A stretch of 64,000 nucleotides of DNA from Agrypnia vestita (Eukaryota; Arthropoda; Insecta; Trichoptera; Phryganeidae): the NCBI GenBank assembly GCA_016648135.1, contig JADDOH010024973.1, positions 248,001-312,000 on the forward strand, given 5' to 3'. The notes beneath the pieces were generated by a model. It ran no database searches and had not been told where the DNA came from. It was given only the letters and a program-made list of their open reading frames with translations. Position 1 is the first letter of the stretch; each line of letters begins with the position of its first letter. A program made the translations under genes and the position numbers. Positions 12,240 to 23,040 of the stretch are shown here, piece after piece.

Positions 12240-12945
12240 TCAAATCTGATAATCTTTTGTTTATTTAAATGGATTATGCTAGGGACATATGTAGTCTTTT
12301 ATAATGAACTAGTTACATAGATTTTCGCAGCTCGTTTATTTTAAAGTGGATTAATAACCAATATACTTTTTAATGTATACATGAAATTCTTTTAAATTAT
12401 TTAAAGATTTATTTATTTATTTAATAGGTACATATAATAGGGACATATAATTTCTTTTATAAAAATAATAACTAGCAAATATTAGCAATCAAATTATTGT
12501 TATATGTTGTACCTCACCAAAAAGAATTAAGATTCTTGTGTACATGGATGCTAGAATACGGAACAAAATACAGTAACCATGTTCTTAGAACATACCTACA
12601 TCTTACATATATAAATATTGTTGAAATATATACTGGTGTACGAAAGGAGTTAAAATACTAAAAGTACGAGATTTTTTTGAGACAACTCTCGACTTTTTCA
12701 GTCCACCGCGTACGTGCTAATTATTATTATAGAATATCTTCGTCAAGTCAAACGTCAAATATCAGTTAATTAAGTGATAACAGAATAAAAATTTGTGTTT
12801 TTTTGCTATTTATCTTTCTTTCCATTTTTTTGTGATTTGTGACCACTTGTTTAAACATAGATGTATTAAACGTAGGTTAAGAATTATTATTATTAAAAAA
12901 AATGGTTTTTATCACAATATTTTTTAGGTATTTTATATATTCTGC
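12240..12945. other. AT-rich DNA, nothing recognised
   Basis: No open frame of note and no partner repeat noticed. Confidence 0.5.
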
Positions 12946-12949
12946 CACC

Positions 12950-13185
12950 GTTATTTCATTTTTCAGGACTTCCGCAGGTACCTACAGAGGTGTTAATGTC
13001 ATACCGGTTGCACAGTTTTTCTATGTTCCACCTATGATGCGCATGGGCATTACACTCAAATAGAAATAGTGTTCGGGGGGTTTTCTCCTTTTCGGTATCA
13101 CAAGGACATGTGCTATCGTTGCCTCTCTCGAGTTTGAAAAGATAGCTTTTGAAGCAACCATGTCCTGATAGCATTAGGCTTAGCT
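12950..13185 (-). mobile_element. LINE fragment: RNase H-end / Cys-rich C-terminus
   Basis: Minus-strand frame MLSGHGCFKSYLFKLERGND followed by CPCD and TLFLFEC. LTGHGCF.SYL...C.C......HTLFEC is the C-terminal signature of R1/LOA-type LINE ORF2 proteins. One frameshift or short insertion separates CPC from the LFEC part. Confidence 0.7.
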
Positions 13186-13479
13186 CGAAACCTCTTTCAT
13201 GTCTATCTAGTATTTTTGTGTTTTAATGTTTGTATTTTAATGCCTTATCTTTGTCAACCTTTTCAGAATAAATATTTTAGATATCTACGTTTCTGGATGA
13301 CTTTGTGTGAGCATTAGTCAAGACTTTCTGTCAAATTCTACCAATATAGGAGCCATGATCAGATCAGATCATCACGTAAGATTTCATCACATCAAAATTG
13401 ACAAAGTGTACCTACAATTTTATTTACTCGCAGCAGCGGTCAAGACACACGGATTGTTAAGATGATACAGCGATGCTGC

Positions 13480-13600
13480 ATTTCTGATAATACTAAAAAT
13501 ATTTGCAATATCTTTACATTTTTAATATTTTTAGTATTATCAGTAATGGAAAAGTATTTTGCAATATTTTTAGTATTATCATAAATGGAAAAGAGGTTTC
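13480..13600. repeat. Local duplication of a TTTTTAGTATTATCA block
   Basis: ATATTTTTAGTATTATCA then (G/T)TAATGGAAAAG occurs twice about 48 bp apart (13525-13555, 13570-13605), with an inverted relative TGATAATACTAAAAATAT at 13485. Confidence 0.6.
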
Positions 13601-13619
13601 CGTCACTTAACAACCCAGC

Positions 13620-13850
13620 CACTATAACACAGTTGCCTACACGAGCTAGCATCGGCTACAACACAGTTGCCCACTGGAGTAAGCTTCGGCTATAACACAA
13701 TTGCCTACGGAGCTAGCATCGGATACAACACGGTTGCCTACGGAACTAGCATCTGTATAACACGGTTGCCTACGGAGCTAGCATCGGATACAACACAGTT
13801 GCCTACGGAGCTAGCATCGGATACAACACAGTTGCCTGCAGGAGGTAGCA
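13620..13850 (+). repeat. 33-bp minisatellite, about seven units
   Basis: Unit ACAACACAGTTGCCTACGGA GCTAGCATCGGAT, each with a central GCTAGC palindrome. Because 33 is divisible by three it stays open in one frame and would spell an 11-residue repeat (YNTVAYGASIG), with frame slips at about 13755. No start, splice or flanking coding context supports translation. Confidence 0.85.
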
Positions 13851-13893
13851 TACAGTTCCTGTAGATGCTAGCAACTACAGGAACTGTATGCTA
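13846..13893. repeat. Perfect hairpin at the minisatellite end
   Basis: TAGCATACAGTTCCTGTA, a 12-nt loop containing GCTAGC, then the exact inverse TACAGGAACTGTATGCTA. Lies between the minisatellite and the GC-rich island. Confidence 0.85.
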
Positions 13894-13924
13894 ATATAAA
13901 TATTTGCGGATCTGAAATAACCAC

Positions 13925-14700
13925 ACGGATCCTGGGCACTGAGGCCGATCCCGGATCTCGAACTCGGATCCCGAGCGTGCGGGCCGGGCGCGCGCGGCGC
14001 TCGCCCCGGCCGCCGACCGCCGACCGTCCGGTCCGCAGTAATTTAATTCGGAAGGCGGTGGACTGTAATCTACCAGCCCCCTCACCCCCCCGGACCCGCC
14101 CATGGCCCCAGCCCGCCCTATCCGCGGGCGATTGCGCCCATCGCTCAGACCACATCCACAACGCGGTCGACCCCGTAAAAAGCCGGCGCACTCTCTATAG
14201 CAATACACTAATTAAACCGGTACCCTGCCCAAAGTCGAGTGCGCACGCTCGGGTCATTCTTATTGAGTGCCTCAAATTTAGCGGGCCGAAGCTCGCCCGC
14301 GCGTGCTCGGACTTAAGCTCCGGCTCCTCGCTTCCCCCGTCCGACAAATCGTACTGCATTCCACTGATCTTATCCGATTCTTATCCAACGGTTGCTTTTT
14401 ATAATCGATCTAATTACATATCTCTTTAATCTCTCTGCACGCTCCGTTAAGTCGACACCCATCTCGGTGTGATAAAAATTGTTGGCTGTAATCACATCGG
14501 TTATTCGATCGGACCATCGGCGGCCCCAGCCTCCGCGGTGACACGCTGTCTCGGTGCCGAGCGAAGGGCCCACAGAGTCAATCGGCAATCTTCGATCTAT
14601 TTCTCCCATATTCCGTCCAATATCTGCCGCGTCGTTTATTAATTTCGGACACGTTTTCCGTTTGGTATGGTTCGCCCCTGGTAGCAACTGTTGCAGTCCT
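13925..14700. other. Large GC-rich island
   Basis: Around 780 bp, the most G+C- and CpG-rich stretch of the first half (GTGCGGGCCGGGCGCGCGCG, CCCCCCCGGACCCGCCCATG). Several mutually overlapping frames of 100-150 codons run on both strands, as expected of stop-poor GC DNA, and none resembles a known family. Possibly a regulatory region or an unannotated promoter/first exon. Confidence 0.45.
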
Positions 14701-14859
14701 ATTTTAAGCACAAACATTTTCCAATGGTTTGAATAAAATATTTATATTGTAAAAATCTCGATTCTGTTCATTCATATTCTATCTTCATATAAATCTCACT
14801 GAGCCACTGCTGTAAGTTCACTTTTAGTAGCTAAAGTTCATTCTGTAAGCAGAATCAAG

Positions 14860-15170
14860 AACATCGAACTTCGGAACGCAATTTCAAGTTTATCCCTGTT
14901 TGATTATACTGATGTGTGTTATCTGTATGTCAAAGTAGAGCATCTCAATAAACTGGAACGCCTTCAAAATGTATATATCCGTTTCATCTTGAATCTCAAA
15001 AAAATCTATCACATCTCATTTTTCCGCAATCTTCTCCACTGGCCATCAATCCGACAACGCCGTAACATCCATGTTTTACCTCTACATTATAATGTCCTTT
15101 TTCAATTCTCATTCACCTCAGTACGTGAAATCTCAATTCAACTTATCCACAAATATCCATACATATGATT
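14860..15170 (+). mobile_element. LINE reverse transcriptase C-terminal fragment
   Basis: Plus-strand frame VEHLNKLERLQNVYIRFILN, HISFFRNLLHWPSIRQRRNI and HVLPLHYNVLFQF, the post-RT 'connection' region of jockey/CR1-like LINEs. Confidence 0.7.
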
Positions 15171-15369
15171 CCTTACATATATTATTTTACTTTCACTATT
15201 GCTTTTGTATTATATAATATATAATGTTTTTACTCTCCACATTTTATATTTATGTCCTCGAAGCCGCGTTTCTATAAGTGTTTACACATAACCATTATTA
15301 ATATTTATTTCACAGAATGAATAAATCACTAATTAATTAAGCCTCCTATCTAGTTCATTAATGTACGGA

Positions 15370-16070
15370 TACAGGCCAATAAACAAAGCGGGTCATCCAA
15401 AAAAGACAACTAATTATCGATCCATAATGTCATTGCTAACATTGCCAAAATTGTTGTAAATACATAAATGATAGCAATATTTTAAATCGTCATCAATTTG
15501 GTTTTAGAGAAAAACTGGGCATACAGAATTCCATCTCTACTTTGACATCAAATATCTGTAAAGCCTTAGATAAAGGAGAGAAATGCATAGGTATTTTTAT
15601 AGATTTACGTTCGATAATGTATCCCACGGTAGATTAATTAATAAATTAAATTTAATTTGTGTATTAGGTAATGTAAAAAAATCATTAAGCGTTATCTTAT
15701 TCAAAAATAACAATTTGTAGAAATAAATATGTATCTAAGTGATCCAGAATCTTCAAAATTTGGTACCTATTCCACAGGGCACTGTTTTAGGTCTTTAGTT
15801 ATTCATCATTTACGTAAATGATATACTCAAACTCAATTTGTATAGGAAAATAATATCTTCCGCCGATGACACAGTATTACTTATAGAAAATAATAATTGG
15901 ATTGACTCAATGAATACTGCTAACCAGGACATAAATTTGGTTAAAGTATGGTTCAATAACAATTTGTTATCATTGAACTTCAAAAAAACTTATTTTGTAC
16001 CATTTACATTTTCTTACTATAATTGTAGCCTTCTAAGTAAATAAAATATTCAAAAATAAAATAAAAATGA
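15370..16070 (+). mobile_element. LINE reverse transcriptase remnant with ADD motif
   Basis: Pieces in order on the plus strand: NYRSIMSLLTLPK, FDNVSHGRLINKLNLI, TGHCFRSLVIHH (from the PLLFLIY region) and SADDTVLLIENNNWIDSMNT followed by WFNNNLLSLNFKKT. The catalytic ADD pair survives, but many frameshifts and stops intervene. Confidence 0.72.
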
Positions 16071-16239
16071 AAAATCGTTTGCTGTTGCGACCCCTAAACA
16101 TAAGGTTTTTTTAAAACCTTATGTTTACGAAGAAAATAATAAAACAGTTTTTTAGGTCTTAGAATCGAACTAATGAGTGACGCGTAAAAAAATTAAGAAT
16201 CACCCTATTAGGTAGGTACATTGAAATAACATTTCTATT

Positions 16240-17215
16240 ATATTTTTTAACTTCTTCAAGACTTTGATGTTCCAACGATTAAAATAATTTACAAAATATC
16301 ATCACGTTACCATATATCTACGAAGATTATTTCATCCACAAAATCCATTCTCCAGATTCGACAGCACTCAAGAATCAAAAATAACATAAACTTACCAATA
16401 TTGAAAAAAAAAATGGTCCAGTTGCACTATCTATACAAATGTATGTAAGAGTAAATGGTATAATGAATTGGATTCTCAAATCGAGCTAAAAACATGAAAT
16501 TCATATTATAACATATAAAAGTGACATTACATTTCTATTATTGTGAACCAAACTAACTTGTAATCCATATCCATGCAATGCTTATAAATGATGGCTAATT
16601 ATAATTCTGCATGTTGTTATTGTAAACAATATGATAAATTTACATATTTTGTACCTTAGAAGATGTGAATTCCCCTCCAAAGCCCTAGTAAAACTCTTTT
16701 TGGGGGTAATATATTGTTAAGGTAATACCTAAAATAAATATATTAATTAATAAATATGATAAAAATGTATGCTTTCTTCAGACAAATCTTTGCTGAAATT
16801 TATGTTACGGCTTTAAAAGTCATGTAATAATTAAATAATTAACTTTCTAAGTGGCACAAAACCGAAAAAATATATTTTATCATATGTGCCATAATGAAAG
16901 ATTTGCTCCGTCTTCAAGTGCAGCAATTTCTAATAATAAAGATGAAACATTTTTACAAATAACGAAAGATTCTTAAAGATTCGGCAAAAAATCTAATTTA
17001 ATGCCAATATATACAATTCAGAGACTAATTATTAAAATTATATTGAAAAAACGTTTCCACTATTCCCCACTGCAAAACATTTTCACAACTTTAATGTTTC
17101 AACAGTTAATATACTTTACAAAAGAACATCGCTTTAACACATCTTCTAAGATTATTTCATCCACTAATCGATTCTCCAGATTGTATTAGACAGCATTCAA
17201 GAAGCAATTTTTCTA
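16240..17215 (+). mobile_element. LINE C-terminal pieces, partly duplicated
   Basis: Two related blocks: 16250-16400 (FQDFDVPTIKIIYKISSRY, ISTKIISSTKSILQI) and 17001-17190 (QRLIIKIILKKRFHYSP, LMFQQLIYFTKEHRFN, SSKIISSTNRFSRL). They look like the same protein region from two copies of the LINE family at 15370-16070. Confidence 0.55.
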
Positions 17216-17219
17216 ATGA

Positions 17220-17640
17220 TAATAAGAAAAAATTAATCGGAAGACTTTCCTCTGCGCCCGGAGCCAATTGCTCCAACTGCTGAACGGTAGTCACGCCACT
17301 GAACAAGGCGCACTAAAAATGTCCCCGCTTTACTTGTTTCTGGGTTATTGAATTATGTATCGATTCTTGTGTTTGCTTTGTTTATTCCCACAGATGCAGA
17401 TGGCGCTACTGTTCCGATCGTCACTTGCAGATTGCCGTAACAGATCTAGTTGGTGAGTCTCGAATAAATAACAATTTAAATTTGTGACTCGTACGTCCGT
17501 CGAGGTAATAAATATTCAATGGCCTCCGTGACTTTAACAAATCAAACGTCAGATCAGAGATGATATCTCTCGTTTCGGCATTGTTCTAGCGCGTGTTCAT
17601 AACGTTGCGGGAATCAGACATCCCTCACTTTTGTACTGTT
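17220..17640. other. Moderately GC-rich, repeat-free segment
   Basis: Runs such as CTCTGCGCCCGGAGCC and GTACGTCCGTCGAGG, with no recognised coding frame or repeat. Candidate conserved noncoding DNA. Confidence 0.35.
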
Positions 17641-18080
17641 TAAAAAAATTATTATTTAGTAGACGAACCACGAAGATTTTGTCACATTGAAAGTTTACAT
17701 AACGAGACTACTCTAATAAACTGCTGTACAGAAAAATTTAGAAATCAAGACACTCGGTTTAGTCATTAATCTGGTGAGACCAACCGTCTACACAAAAAAT
17801 TGTATGCTTAACGATTTAAAATGTTGATTATTAAATTGCCTTCTATATTATAAAAATTAAAACCACTATATAGCTATTGTGGAATAAATGAAGGAATTTT
17901 TTAGTAAAAATGAAATATTTTCTTAGAGATGAACATTGATAGTCGCACATGGAACTACGTGGAGGGATTGTTAATGCGGTCCATGTCATTCACGGCGGTG
18001 AGACAAGTCTCATTCGGTGTCTGGCTGTCTCTCTTCATGGTGTCTAGCTGGATGTATTCAACCACAGTTACCTCGTGGTA

Positions 18081-18223
18081 CAGCAGCAGGCAAACATCTT
18101 GAAATTCTACGGCGTAGTGGGGGGAAGTTTGCGCATCTACCTTTCCACCAACGAGACCCAAATTTCGTCTTCTGCGCATTCCCCCACCACGCCAAAGAAT
18201 TTCAAGAAGTTTGCCGGCAACTG
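18081..18223. mobile_element. MITE, CAGTTGCCGGCAAAC family
   Basis: 143-bp foldback with right end CAGTTGCCGGCAAACTTCTT (inverted) and left end CAGCAGCAGGCAAACATCTT, TA on both sides. Inner sequence AATTCTACGGCGTAGTGGGG and ACCCAAATTTCGTCTTCTGC matches the copy in RpS4 intron 4 closely. Confidence 0.85.
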
Positions 18224-18474
18224 TAGCTCCTTTTAAATATTGAATACTTAATAATTTAGAGAAATATTATTTATAATACTTCTCTTACGCACTTTTAGGC
18301 ACAATTCAACGCATTACCTGAATTTTTTTCCTTTTCTGTAAGCTATTTTTGTATTTTCTCATTAAACCTCGCTCTCTGAAATAATAGTTTCTTACTACTA
18401 CTTATTTTAATTTACCTTATACATTATAGACTTCAGGATGATATTGTATTTTTTGTTATGTATAAGCATTATGG

Positions 18475-18519
18475 ATAATATTAGCAGCACAGCAGATACT
18501 GCTGTGCTGCTAATATTAT
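18475..18519. repeat. Perfect 21-bp hairpin with 3-nt spacer
   Basis: 18475-18495 and 18499-18519 are exact inverse copies (ATAATATTAGCAGCACAGCAG) around ATA. Too tight a loop for a normal pre-miRNA; more likely a cruciform or snap-back duplication. Confidence 0.85.
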
Positions 18520-18802
18520 TATTAGGTGTATATCAATCAATCAATCAATATATATGTATAAAAAGAAACCCGTGTTTCCCTACCCGCCAAGTTTTCTCCA
18601 CAACCAGCCAAAACCACCCACCGGTGGTTATGGTGGTGGATAGCCCTTGGTGTCACATCGAAAATATGCGAGTTTGGTGGGGGTGGCTGAGCGTGGGTGG
18701 GATTGGGTGACAAAAATGTGCTTTCTAGCACATTGTTTTTTTATGGGAAGGCCGCAAATGCTTCAGATTGTTTCAAAATAGACGCGCCAACTATGTCGGT
18801 GA

Positions 18803-18984
18803 GTCTAGAAGGTTCCTTTCCTGCTCTAGAAAGTTCTGGAAGGAGAAGGTTCTAGAAAATTCCCGAAAGTTCTATAAGGTTCTAAACTGAGTGGCGGAAT
18901 GTGTCTAGAAGGTTCCTGTACATTTGATAAATTTCTCGAAAATTCTGGAAGAAGAATGTTCTAGAAGATTCGCGAAAGTTCTAT
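18803..18984. promoter_or_regulatory. Tandem pair of dense heat-shock-element arrays
   Basis: Two units about 100 bp apart, both opening GTCTAGAAGGTTCCT. In unit 1, GAA/TTC alternate every 5 bp at 18829, 18834, 18839, then (one-base shift) 18845, 18850, 18855, 18860, 18865, 18870, a TAA at 18875, and TTC at 18880. In unit 2 they fall at 18933, 18938, 18943, 18948, then 18954, 18959, 18964, 18969, 18974, 18979. Alternating nGAAn/nTTCn pentamers are the binding site of heat-shock factor trimers. No adjacent gene is recognised, so the target is unknown. Confidence 0.7.
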
Positions 18985-19014
18985 GACGATCCAAACAGTG
19001 TACTAAAAATCTAC

Positions 19015-19045
19015 ACGTGCGAAGCCGCGCGGGCACAGCAATTTT
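19015..19045. other. GC-rich motif resembling a lepidopteran Helitron end
   Basis: GTGCGAAGCCGCGCGGGCAC lies just after the HSE arrays. Helitron 3' ends in moths often contain GCGAAGCCGCGGGC before a CTAG-type end. The terminal CTRR is not seen here, so the assignment is weak. Confidence 0.3.
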
Positions 19046-19078
19046 CATGTATTGGATAATAAGTAGCCTTTTATTTTC

Positions 19079-19115
19079 TAATTCCTTCATACATTTTTTA
19101 TGTATGAAGGAATTA
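19079..19115. repeat. Perfect 16-bp hairpin
   Basis: TAATTCCTTCATACAT and its exact inverse around TTTTT. About 95 bp past the HSE arrays; could be a terminator-like or Helitron-end-like hairpin, but no function is shown. Confidence 0.75.
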
Positions 19116-19732
19116 TCATAGGTATATCATTTTTATACTCTCCGAGTTCTGAACTCGAATAGTACATTACTGTTAATTATTATCTCGTCTCAGAGATTTG
19201 TTAGTAAAGGTCGATATGTGTCAGTTGCGTCATTCTATTTTAAGTACAAAACACGATTGAAAATTAATCATAGCGCAGCCCGTGCATATTTCGATGTAAG
19301 TTTCCAAATCTGAAGCACGATAATCTAAGACATCTAGGTCCAAAGTACATAGAGTGGCTTGTTGGTGTAGAGACCCATCCAGAATCCAGTAGACCATCCC
19401 GGACTCTTCTAGCAATTTCCAATTCTCTGTAAAAGGTGCAGATGTTATAAAATCTTCGATTATGTGCTATTCCTTCCGCTTCTGCCATCTCGTAACACTA
19501 TGTAAATGAGGAGGAACTAGTTGAAGAACGCTTTTGGTGCCTAGATACGGTTACCTTTTAGTGATAGGCAAAATCGTGATCGTGTAACCGTTATTTGAGA
19601 TTTGCATCTGTATCGATGATTGATTGGTATCTGATTTTTCGCGATTTGACGAGCAACATCGGTTCACTAGACGGTTTCGACGTTAGATCCAACGACATAA
19701 TGACAACAAACAAAATTAAAAAATTAAGATAA

Positions 19733-19885
19733 ATTATAGATGTCTCGCTGAGACAAAGCTATGAATATGAGAAACGTGTGGTAGTCTATTATATGACGGC
19801 CCAAGGCCATCATATAATAGACTTCACACCTCACACGTTTCTCAAATTCATAGCTTTGTCTCTGTGAGACTACTATAATTAATCT
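19733..19885. repeat. Dispersed repeat B, palindromic rearrangement
   Basis: The repeat head (ATAGATGTCTCGCTGAGACA) runs into AGTCTATTATATGACGGCC, then everything is repeated inverted (GGCCATCATATAATAGACT ... TAGCTTTGTCTCTGTGAGAC). About 150 bp of imperfect palindrome with a near-zero spacer. Confidence 0.8.
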
Positions 19886-19984
19886 TAATTCATTTATCAT
19901 CCCTCTGGGGACAAAATCTAGTAACTGTGTTATTAAAACATACCTACATATAAACATATTGTTAAAATTAAAAAAGTTTTTTTA

Positions 19985-20400
19985 TGAAATTGAGCAGGTA
20001 CCTAATGCAATTTAAATATTTGGGTGTTGAGATATCTAGTCACGGTGATCTCTGTAATAAAGTTAGAGAGCAAACAAATAAGGATATCCGGCTACTTAAA
20101 GGACATAATATGGAGGAACAAGCACATGCTCACAGTCAGCAAGGTCCGAATTTACAAAACCTGTGTAAGGCCCATTATCACATATGGTATAGAAACTAGG
20201 GCTGACACAATTACATAGGACCGAAAGCCTTCTTCGGGCGTCTGAGATGAGAGCACTATTGCAGGAAAGACTCTCAGGGACAAGGTTAGAAACTCTGAAA
20301 TTAGAGAGATTTGCCAGACAGAAGACATCGTGAGATGTGGCAGGATGAAAAGGCGGTACTAGAGGGACCACATGGATGGGTTGGATGATTCAAGAATTTC
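19985..20400 (+). mobile_element. LINE 3' coding end
   Basis: Plus-strand frames give MQFKYLGVEISSHGDLCNKV, then ISGYLKDIIWRNKHMLTVSK, VRIYKTCVRPIITYGIETRA and, after frameshifts, the decayed RT tail to about 20400. The same family is at 37790-38640. Confidence 0.75.
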
Positions 20401-20571
20401 CCATGTGGTTGCTCACAATAAATAAAAGAATGAATGGTAGCTGGTGCTCTGCTTCCCAACAGGACGCCTTCCGCTTAAGAACTGATCAATGATCTAGAAC
20501 AAAAAATAGAAGAATTTATGGTGGTGACAAAGTCACTGAATCTTTTGAAAATTCTTAAAAAAATGTAGCCG

Positions 20572-20762
20572 ATCAAGTTGGTCTTGTGGTTAGGACTCTC
20601 GCCTCGTGATCCAAAGTTCGCGGGTTCAATCCTCACTCCAGACTAGCAAGTTAGTCCTATTTTCATAGCACAAGCATTTAGCTTAGTTTGAAAATAGTAA
20701 GAATATTGATGTGACATGTATTCCGTGTTCGCATCTCTATTTAAAAAAATAAAAAAAAAACC
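20572..20762 (+). mobile_element. tRNA-derived SINE, most complete copy
   Basis: GTTGGTCTTGTGGTTAGGAC (tRNA-like 5' part with A-box position), GGGTTCAATCC (B box), CAAGTTAGTCCTATTTTCAT, GTGTTCGCATCTCTATTT and an A-rich tail to 20760. Head resembles Asp/Glu/Lys-type tRNA, but the exact source cannot be settled by eye. Confidence 0.87.
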
Positions 20763-21075
20763 AATGGACGAAAATATTGAATTTGACATTTCGCTTATTA
20801 TGTCCCATTAAGCAAAAATGCAGTACATATTTGTAACAGCTCTAGGAAACAAAGGGACCAGGACCTTATATAACTGTGCTGAAGGCACATGTTCCCTTTG
20901 TTTAGTCCAACCTAACCTAATATGTATTTTTTCTTATAGTTCGCAAAAAGTTTGTCTGTTTTCGTCTATTGATTTGACAGGGGAAATTTTTAAGCATTTG
21001 TGATAGAGTACATTCAATAATTTCGTCACCATTATCGATTCATTATTTAAACATATTTCATAAAATAAAAAAATA

Positions 21076-21275
21076 ATAATTTTGTTTGCTGTCACTATGT
21101 CGTTGGATCTAATGTCTGGTGGATCTTTTATCGCGTGCATTATTTGTAACTCAGACCCTTCGTCATTGACCTATTGTTGTTGTCACGTGAATCTTTTGTC
21201 GCGTAGTCCTTTTGTTGTCGAACTTTTGCGTTGGACCAAATGTCCGTGGACTTTTTGTCGTATCACGAACTAGAC
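21076..21275. repeat. Degenerate TTTTGTCG minisatellite
   Basis: Irregular repeats of the type GTCGTTGGA(T/C)C...CTTTTGTCG about every 20 bp (21100-21270). An inverted piece matching its start (AGATCCAACGACATAATGAC) is at 19685-19720. The 63-codon frame across it is incidental. Confidence 0.6.
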
Positions 21276-21279
21276 AGTT

Positions 21280-22560
21280 AAATATCAGTTTTCAATCATA
21301 GTTACAATGAATTACCAATCGCACAATCACACATACAATAACCGTTAAGCCCATCATTGCTTTCTTTATGTGCCCCTCTCAGCCTTACCGGGAATGGGAT
21401 ACACTTGCGAACTTGACATAAAAAATACAGTTTTTTAGAATAATTAATTAGTAGTTTTGAAAAGCACTGTCATAGTCGGAAATGCATTGGCACTTACCTA
21501 TTTACTACTCCTGCATTACCCCTGTTTCCCATATCGTAATAATGATATCCTTTTCCAGCTATTAAGTCCAACACGAGAAATTCCTTCCTGTTTAAAATTT
21601 TTGTAGTTTTTATCTGGTGACTATCAAAACTAATTTCTGATAACAGTGAATAATTATGTTTTTTTTATTTAATAAAATAAATAATTTAAATAAAATAATT
21701 AATTTCGTATTGTAAATTTAATTAGGAACTAATGCATCCAACGCCTATTTCGGTGTGTTTCAAACGCTTTTTTCAGAGAAAATTCGATAATAATTCATTG
21801 TCGACAAGATACTTTTTTAACGAAAAAATCAGACACTTGCCCTAAGTTTTCCTAAAAAAAAATAATGCATACATAAATATCTTAATATATATGCATTATA
21901 ATATAAAATACAATTTTATCGTAATTGTACACATTGCATCATGTTACCGAATAAAAACCTAAATATCCAAAAAAAGTGCATTTTTGTTGCGGGAATTACA
22001 AAGTGCTGTTATCAAATTGTTTTATTTGAATTTTCCAAGAACAGTGTGTATCTACCGTATTTTGTTCTCAAGAGAATACGTGTTGAATGAATAATTGAAG
22101 AGTTGAGCCGATAAGTAGATGCGTCTGTACCATGTTTACCGAATACAAATTTGTCTCTGTTAACATGCATTAACATTATCACCAGCCAATTGAATACGTT
22201 TCCATAAAAATGCCGGTTAAAAACACAGTGATACCATTTTAAACCCCTCATGAATAACTCTTTCAAACGTCTTTGGTTAATTTTATACGACTGTTAAGTT
22301 TATACGACTGATTTAAAATGGCTTCCGCTGTATTAAAGAAAAAATGTCACGTCAGAGAACTATCTGGAATCAGAATCTAGGGCAAACAATTTATTGGGAT
22401 CACTGAACCAACATTTACCACACGACACATCAAATTCAGAAATCGATTTGATCTCTAGCCCTAAGATTTATTGTCTGTGAATAAGTACAAAAAAGTTATT
22501 GCTTTTTATGTAAATACTGCTCGCTACATTAAAAAATATAATCCTCGGCTCGCTAGTCTG
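21280..22560. other. AT-rich DNA, nothing recognised
   Basis: An 84-codon minus frame (22012-22266) has no recognisable motif. TTTATACGACTG is directly repeated at 22285-22315. Confidence 0.45.
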
Positions 22561-22854
22561 ATATAGTCCGTCCAACTTATCTGGAGAATAAAGGAGGGCG
22601 TCCCAATCGTTTTGGTACTGCCCATGGTCTAAAAATTATCTCATTTGTAGGGAATTTTTTGCAAATTCGTTTTTTCTTAAACAAGTTATTAAGCAGTATA
22701 CGAAACGATAAAAAGCAAAAAATGTAAACTAACGTACAAATAAATTTATCAAAATATACATTCGTAAAATACACAATATCACAAAATGGCGTTTTTTTCA
22801 AAATCAAAGAAAAATACAATTTTCAGGAAAAAACCAAACAATAATAATTATTTT

Positions 22855-23040
22855 AGGCCGGCGCCACATTACGCAGATCTTCCGCCGCGTCTTTTCCGTT
22901 GCGTCAAATCGGCAAAGCAAATAGATCGACCGATCATCCGCGTAGTGTGTTTAATAAGCCCATATTGTATGGAAAGAAATGTAGCGATGTTCCACGACAG
23001 AAGAGACGCGGCGGAAGATCCGCGCAATGTGGTGCCGGTT
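22855..23040. mobile_element. GGCCGG-terminated foldback MITE, compact copy
   Basis: TAGGCCGGCGCCACATTACG at the left and, inverted, AACCGGCACCACATTGCG at the right; both go on to GATCTTCCGCCGCGTCT. About 185 bp. Related to 54224-55049. Confidence 0.8.

Noticed and set aside
13868..14429. Frames of 105-150 codons on both strands in the 14-kb GC-rich island.
   Set aside because: Mutually overlapping, compositionally biased (Arg/Pro/Ala-rich), no family resemblance.
19230..19488. Two overlapping minus-strand frames (61 and 74 codons) that could be one frameshifted gene.
   Set aside because: No recognisable motif, and the overlap does not suggest a natural join.
20560..20680. A tRNA gene (B box and tRNA-like head).
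   Set aside because: Followed by the fixed SINE body and A-rich tail and present in four copies, so it is a SINE and not a tRNA gene.
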